This document shows positions 58,060 through 64,000 of a DNA stretch of 64,000 bases, one piece after another. How positions within the stretch are numbered: position 1 is the stretch's first letter; the number at the start of each line of letters is the position of its first letter. A program made the translations under genes and the position numbers. This stretch comes from Welwitschia mirabilis. Its lineage: Eukaryota; Gnetophyta; Gnetopsida; Welwitschiales. The stretch spans positions 10,422,550-10,486,549 of the forward strand of contig JBOZIK010000001.1 in the NCBI GenBank assembly GCA_051453625.1. The letters are read 5' to 3'. The notes beneath the pieces were generated by a model that made no database searches, was not told the DNA's origin, and saw only the letters and a list, made by a program, of their open reading frames with translations.

Positions 58060-60600
58060 GTCATAAAACTCCCTAGTCTCTAATACATAATATGCCTCCT
58101 ATGTGTCTAAGACTTACTGAAGCTATAAATCTATTAATTGTTGATTCACCTCATACTTAACATAGCTCATAAAATCATCAAATACCTCTTGACACAAATG
58201 CTCATGGTTTAGATAGTTAATTATCTAGCATGTTGAGGTGGATGATGGATTAGCTCTGCTTACTTAATCTCAGGTAATCCTAATGGACCCACTTTCTACT
58301 CAACAGCCCCAGCCTCAGCTTGACCTATCTAGCTCTACATGTGCATGGCCTACTCAATTATAAATACATAATACCACTTGAGATCAGGTAAATATAATAA
58401 AATACATTGGCGGATGCTCAAAACAATGTGTAAAAATTATGAAAATATGTCTTGTCCCACCCCCACTCCCTTTCTCAAAAGTATCAATATATCTTATATT
58501 GTCTAATTATGCAAAGAAAAACTCGAAATGATTGAAAAAGTTGAAACGTGTATTTTAGGTGGGCCTTACATAAAATGAAAAACGAAAGTACTTAAATAAA
58601 AAATATAGCTCACTAGAAATGTAGAGCACCTCATACTGATCAATTATCCCTAAAGGTTCACTATGTTTCAACTTACAGTTTATAGGAGAATGAAGTTTAA
58701 AGTGAAAAACCTAATTTTATCTTGTAAAACATACAATTCATTATAACTTTTAAAAGACACTGTGAAAATCATATCTATAAGTTCCTAATTGAAGAGCTCA
58801 AAAAACTAAACAACATATGTGAAAATTATACGTTGAAAGGCTATAAAATGAAAGAAAAAATTCAAAAAAAAAGAGGAAAAAAATACTTCATTTTAGAGAA
58901 TTTACTAAAATCTAAAAATATGAGGGATGACTTTGATTGGGGTAAGTTCTAGCATGTTGGTAGGAACTAGGGACATATCGTCTCTTAAGAGAATGCGAAA
59001 AACTTATAGAGAATAGAAGAAAAACAAGGAAAAAGAAGCTACACTATGATTTTATTGTACTATTGTCTGATCCCATTATCCAAACCATAGCCCTAGGATG
59101 ATTTTTAAAAAAAATACTAATGTTTTTCCTAGTGTTGTCTCGATGACTAGGTGGAAGATGGAATTTAAATAATTTCAAAAAATTTGAGATGTCAGCTAGA
59201 CAAGTTAGGCTCAAATATCATCATGAAGGTATCAAAATGTATTAGAAAGCTCAAAAAATTAGGAATGGTGAAAAGTCACAATAAATGCAAATGAGGAGGA
59301 AAATACAAAAGGATTGAAAGATAGGACAATGAAAAATGCACTAAGTAGGATGAAAACTTGTCAAAAAAAACTAAACAAATGTGTCCAAATCAAAAATAAT
59401 CTTAAAAACATATAGAACTCCAAAAGACTCAAATGAAAGTCATAAAAATTATGAATAATATGATATGATTGTCTAATAAAAATGCTAAAAGAAAAACAAC
59501 TAGTTAATAAAAGAAATGACATGAATAACAATAAGGAAAATACTAAACGATGAGATTCTAGATGTGGATAAAAAAGTATGAAAATGACTTTAAAATAACA
59601 AAATTAAAAAATGAAAGAAAAGCATCATGAAAATAGACATAAGGAACATAAAAGAGATAGCTTACCTATCCTAAATTCTAACCTAGCAGACTCCCTTGGA
59701 AGATATCATAAAGTCACCTGAGTAAAAATGCATGACAAAACATATTGACTTCATAAAGTTTTATTAGATAAGGGAATTATAATGATAATACCAAAGATCA
59801 AATGCTTAGAACAATGAATAATAAGATCAAAAGTTGCTCAGAAATAAATCTACCTACTCATACCTTAATACGAACACTAATCCTCAAAAGTGAAATGATC
59901 ATTTGGGAATAATAGAAGTCTAAGAAATAAGAAATGTGAAATGAGAAATGCCTTTGATGATACTAGGAACACCACTGATCCTATAGCAAAGCTTTATTAC
60001 TACTTTTCATGATAATAGAAGTGCAACCATAGTCAAAAAAGTAGGGACCCATGAAACATGGCCAACTAACCTCCTAGTGAAGTTCCCACAACTACCAACA
60101 CTGCCAAAGGTTTCTTTTAGAAAAATTTACCCTAGTGTGGTAGGACATCATAGTGATCATGTATTTTAGTATAGATACAATAGATCATGGTGATTATTCC
60201 TTTTTTTGTTTTGACATAAATAATTTCCACATGATCACACACTCAAAATGACGAAGGTGGATAAGTGAGATGAAAGACCAAAAAGAATACATCCAAACAA
60301 TCAAAGATCTTACACCATTAAAAAAAAGCAAAATAACAAAGGCATCTTCCTTTAAAATAAAGTTCATAGACATGTGAATGTATTAAGATTAGGTGAATCT
60401 AATCTTATCACTATAAAAATGCTCAAGTACAAATACTAGTCATGGAATCTTCATAAAGCAAATAAATAAGTCAAGTTTAAAAGATGATAAAGTGACATCA
60501 TAACATCCACTAAAGGAATAAGCTAAGAGAGCATTTAGATAATGATGGAGTGGAAGTTATCCTTATTAAGAGGAACCCATAAAATAATTACTTCTATCAT
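58060..60600. other. Spacer with a polypurine tract on the minus strand
   Basis: No gene recognised. On the minus strand a GAGAAAGGGAGTGGGGGTGG tract (58476-58457) looks like a polypurine tract that primes plus-strand synthesis just before a 3' LTR. It lies downstream of the minus-strand pol relic, in the right orientation, but no LTR boundary could be confirmed. Confidence 0.35.
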
Positions 60601-61098
60601 GTTCAAGGTTGCATCGAAATATTTTTCATATATTTTTAACATTTTTTCATTAACTTTCTGAATCTCTTTATTTTCTAAGTCATAAATCTTAATAGAGTCA
60701 TTAGAATGTACTTTCTCTATAAGATAAGGACCTAACCATTTAAAGGTTAACTTATTGTGTAAAAGATGTACTGTAGTATTATATAAAAGGAAAAGTTAAC
60801 CTGCTTCAAACTTTTTATGAAGTAACTTTCTATCATGTTTGAACTTAGCTTCAGATTTATAAATTAGTTGACAATGTATAGCATGAGTATGTTTTTCATC
60901 TAGATAACCAAGTTAGGGTAATATATATTTAATATTCTCATGAAGCTCTATAAGATTAATTTAATAAGAAAAATGATAAGAGTTATAACACACATGAACA
61001 GGTAAAACAAAAACTTTTTTGTATACAAGTTCATAAGGTGAAAAACTAAGAGAATTATGCTAGGTAGTACGATACCTGAAGAACATTATTAAGCTTAT

Positions 61099-61310
61099 AA
61101 ATCCAAGAATTCTTTTAATATAGATAAGTTTTTATAGCATTTTCTTTATTTCTCNNNNNNNNNNNNNNNNNNNNNNNNNNNNNNNNNNNNNNNNNNNNNN
61201 NNNNNNNNNNNNNNNNNNNNNNNNNNNNNNNNNNNNNNNNNNNNNNNNNNNNNNAATCCAAGAATTCTTTTAATAGAGATAAGTTTTTGTAGCATTTTCT
61301 TTATTTCTCT
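61099..61310. repeat. 100-N gap with 56-bp duplicated flank
   Basis: Bases 61099-61154 recur at 61255-61310 (offset 156), with the 100-N gap 61155-61254 between. Confidence 0.85.
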
Positions 61311-61954
61311 ATTTGCATTTTCTGCTTGACTATTGGTTCATGGATGATAAGGACAAGCTACTCTATGTTCAATGCCAATGGATAAAAGAAGTTTCCTAAA
61401 AGGTTTATTAATAAGATGGGTTTCTTAATAAATAATAGTAATCCTAAGAAAACCAAAACATTGAAAAATATAAGTTCTAAGAAAAGTAGAAATAGTTTTA
61501 TCATCATTCATGGAAGTCGAAATAGCATCACCTCATTTAGTAACATAATTAACAACCACTTAAATGTAATTCTTATCATTGGTAGGTTGTTTAATAGGGC
61601 TTATAAAATCAATTACCTAATCATCAAAAGGTTCATTTTCAAGAATAGGTTTAAGGAACATCTCCTGAGAATGAATAAGACTACCATAACGTTGATAGGT
61701 ATCACACCTTCTAGTAAAAGTAAAGGAGTCTTAAAAAAGACTAGGCTAAGAAAAATTAGAGTGAAATATTTTCATAGCTATTTTTTATCCACTAAAATGA
61801 GCTCCATAAACACCACCATGGAAAAGATATAGGATGTCAGATTTTTCCCATTTAGGCACATATTTTCTCATGATTTGGTCTTTGCACCTATGCTAAAGAC
61901 GTGGTTTTATCCATTCATAATCACCTATTCTATGGAGAAAGGATTTTCATTGAT

Positions 61955-62560
61955 TATGAGTGTAATGTTATGGATTTTTTATGGTAACAAGATAATTAAC
62001 AATATCAGCATACCAAGGAGAAGGATGAGTAAAAGATACGGTAAAATGTTGTTTATCTAGAAAATAATCATTAATTATAAGATCATCAAGAGAAGAAAAC
62101 AGACATGAAAAATGATCTGCTATACTATGATGCTTTCCTACCTTATTACTGATATCCAACTTAAATTCTTGCATGAGGAGGATCCATCTAATAAGTCTAA
62201 CACTAGAATATTTCTTGGTCATGAGGTATCTAATTGCTACATAGTCAGTATGAGGAGGATCTATCTAATAAGTCTAACACTAGAATCTTTCTTGGTTACG
62301 AGGTATCTAATTGCTACATATTCAGTATAAACATTTGTATAAAAGCCTAAAAGATAATGTCTAAGCGTATCAAGGTATAATATTATTGCTAATATTTCTT
62401 TTTCAGTAGTAGTATGATTCATTTGAGCTTTAGATAAACTTTTACTATGATAAGATATAACCTTAAAATCATTTTCATGTTTTTATCTAAACATTCCACC
62501 TATGATAATCTTACTAGCATAACACATTAACTCAAGATATTTATTCCAATCGGTCATGTT
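61955..62560 (-). repeat. 606-bp block, copy A (RNase H region)
   Basis: This is identical in order to 62661-63266 at a constant offset of 706 from end to end, with roughly 4% substitutions. The 100-N gap 62561-62660 separates the copies, whose ends coincide exactly with the gap edges. It contains the RNase H C-terminal half. Confidence 0.9.
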
Positions 62561-62660
62561 NNNNNNNNNNNNNNNNNNNNNNNNNNNNNNNNNNNNNNNN
62601 NNNNNNNNNNNNNNNNNNNNNNNNNNNNNNNNNNNNNNNNNNNNNNNNNNNNNNNNNNNN

Positions 62661-63266
62661 TATGAGTCTAATGTTATGGAGTTTTTATGGTAACAAGATA
62701 ATTAACAATATCAACATACCAAGGAGAAGGATGAGTAAAAGATACAGCAAAATGTTGTTTATCTAGAAAAGAATCATTAATTATAAGATCATCAAGAGAA
62801 GAAAAAAGATATGAAAAATGATCTGCTATACTATTATGCTTTCCTACCTTATCAATGATATCCAACTTAAATTCTTGCATGAGGAGGATCCATCTAATAA
62901 GTCTAACACTAGAATCTTTCTTGGTCACAAGGTATCTAATTGCTACATAGTCAGTATGAGGAGGATCCATCTAATAAGTCTAACACTAGAATCTTTCTTG
63001 GTCACGAGGTATCTAATTACTACATATTCAGTATAAACATTTGTACAAAAGCCTAAAAGATAATGTCTAAGTGTATCAAGGTATAATATTATTGCTAATA
63101 TTTCTTTTTCAGTAGTAGTATGATTTATTTGAGCTTTAGACAAAGTTTTACTATGATAAGATATAACCTTAAAATCATTTTCATATTTTTATCTAAACAT
63201 TCCACCTATGATAATCTTACTAGTATAACACATTAACTCAAAATATTTATTCCAATTGGTCGTGTT
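62661..63266 (-). repeat. 606-bp block, copy B (RNase H region)
   Basis: Partner of 61955-62560. It carries the same internal 77-bp tandem duplication (units at 62879 and 62956; in copy A at 62173 and 62250), which is not a multiple of three and so shifts the RNase H frame. Confidence 0.9.
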
Positions 63267-63843
63267 ACAATATATGAGGAAGAGATTTTATCTTTAAGTG
63301 TTTCAAAAGCAAGCTAACAAGATTTATTCTAATCAAATTTATCTTCTTTTTCAAGTAACAGGTAAAGGGGTTTATAAATTTTCACATAATCCTGAATAAA
63401 ATGATGATAAAAATCATAATAACTAAGGAAAGATTGAACTTGTTTTACATTTACTAGAGGAGTTAGGTTTTTAATGTTACTGACTTTTTCAGGGTTCATC
63501 CTAGTTCCTTTATTAAAAATATGGTGATCTAATACAATTCCATTATCAATTAAAATTAAAATCTTCTTCCAACTCAAATGTAGATCACTCTTGATATCTA
63601 TCAAGGACTTTCTCTAATCTTTCTAAGATTTGTTCAAAGTTTTCATCATAGATTGAGAAGTCATCTATAAAAATTTCAATTGAATCCTATAACATATCAA
63701 AAAAGATACCTATCATTTCATGTTAAAAAGTACCAAGAGAATTAAAAAGTCCAAAAAGCATGTGTCTAAAGGCAAAAGTTCTAAAAGGTGAAGTAAAAGT
63801 AGTATTAGCCTAATCCTTAATAGCAATACAAACCTAATTGTAA

Positions 63844-63885
63844 CCACTATGTCCATCAAGAAAACCACTATGTCCATTAAGAAAA
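63844..63885 (-). repeat. 21-bp in-frame tandem duplication in the RT
   Basis: CCACTATGTCCAT(C/T)AAGAAAA occurs twice back to back. On the minus strand this gives FLNGHSG then FLDGHSG before YNQV, adding seven residues to a conserved RT block. Confidence 0.85.
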
Positions 63886-64000
63886 TAATAAAAAGCCTAT
63901 CCTTGAATTATATTAAGTATTAGATTAAGAAAAGGTAAAGGATAATGGTCTTTCTTGGTTACTTTACTTACTTTTCAAAAATTGATACACATTCTTCATT

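Larger units (their letters stand above)
60610..64000 (-). pseudogene. Ty3/gypsy pol relic: RT, RNase H and integrase
   Basis: Read from 64000 downward. RT: TKKDHYPLPFLN, TTFTSPFRTFAFRHMLFGLF, then IEIFIDDFSIY with both catalytic Asp kept (63655-63680), and the thumb NVKQVQSFLSYYDFYHHFI (63329-63604). RNase H: TTTEKE, then RWILLMQEFKLDI and SIADHFS (62674-63143). Integrase zinc domain: HGGVYGAHFSG then RRCDTYQRYGSLIHSQE (61670-61840). Catalytic core: IDFISPIKQPTN (61575-61610), a stop where the second Asp is expected, and the Glu kept in TNSQAENANREIKK. C-terminal part: FKWLGPYLIEKVHS near 60740. RT and integrase are the most intact, yet stops are frequent. An Athila/Tat-type affinity is likely. 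Gag, protease and the RT N-terminus lie beyond the window edge. Confidence 0.85.

Noticed and set aside
61416-61832. 138-codon plus-strand frame
   Set aside because: It is antisense to the integrase region of the minus-strand gypsy relic and rich in Ile, Lys, Asn and Ser, as expected for a shadow frame.

Overview
This is a gene-poor, strongly A+T-rich stretch of a large plant nuclear genome. A gymnosperm such as a conifer fits best, because old Ty3/gypsy, LINE and hAT relics are nested in each other and riddled with stop codons. That assignment is inferred from style of decay, not from a diagnostic gene. The assembly is a draft: there are 21 N runs, several flanked on both sides by the same sequence.

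Layout. 1-4.1 kb: unrecognised A+T-rich DNA, a purine-rich tract and a LINE-like poly(A) end. 4.6-5.5 kb: a non-autonomous hAT-type element with terminal inverted repeats, a perfect 8-bp target duplication and an array of CTCGGCGAG palindromes. 5.9-8.1 kb: a richer-G+C patch with one clean candidate exon and a second coding relic, both on the minus strand, broken by two gaps. 8.8-11.5 kb: minus-strand LINE relic (endonuclease plus reverse transcriptase). 13.5-14.2 kb: the best host-gene candidate, a minus-strand exon resembling the mitochondrial F1Fo-ATPase inhibitor IF1. 14.9-16.6 kb: second minus-strand LINE. 16.8-20.6 kb: tandem-repeat DNA (79-bp units, then a T-rich minisatellite) split by a third minus-strand LINE with a 13-bp target duplication, followed by a gypsy gag end. 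20.9-26.4 kb: featureless A+T-rich DNA. 26.4-29.8 kb: a minus-strand hAT transposase pseudogene (BED finger, DUF659-like core, dimerisation domain), bracketed at a distance by a 272-275-bp direct repeat. 32.9-34.4 kb: plus-strand LINE reverse transcriptase.

35.9-54.4 kb: a plus-strand Athila/Tat-like gypsy element. A possible LTR is followed by gag, protease and the first part of RT; the protease-RT segment occurs three times. It appears to be split by a second LTR element whose 5-kb LTRs begin TGTAACACCCC and carry an initiator-tRNA-Met-type primer site; RT sequence resumes after it at 53.85 kb. 57.6-58.1 kb: an unbroken 139-codon minus-strand frame, probably transposon-derived. 60.6-64 kb: a minus-strand gypsy pol relic (RT, RNase H, integrase) running off the right edge.

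Almost nothing here looks functional except possibly the IF1-like exon. The informative content is the nesting order, the duplicated blocks and the uneven decay between copies. No rRNA, tRNA, CRISPR or bacterial-type operon was seen.
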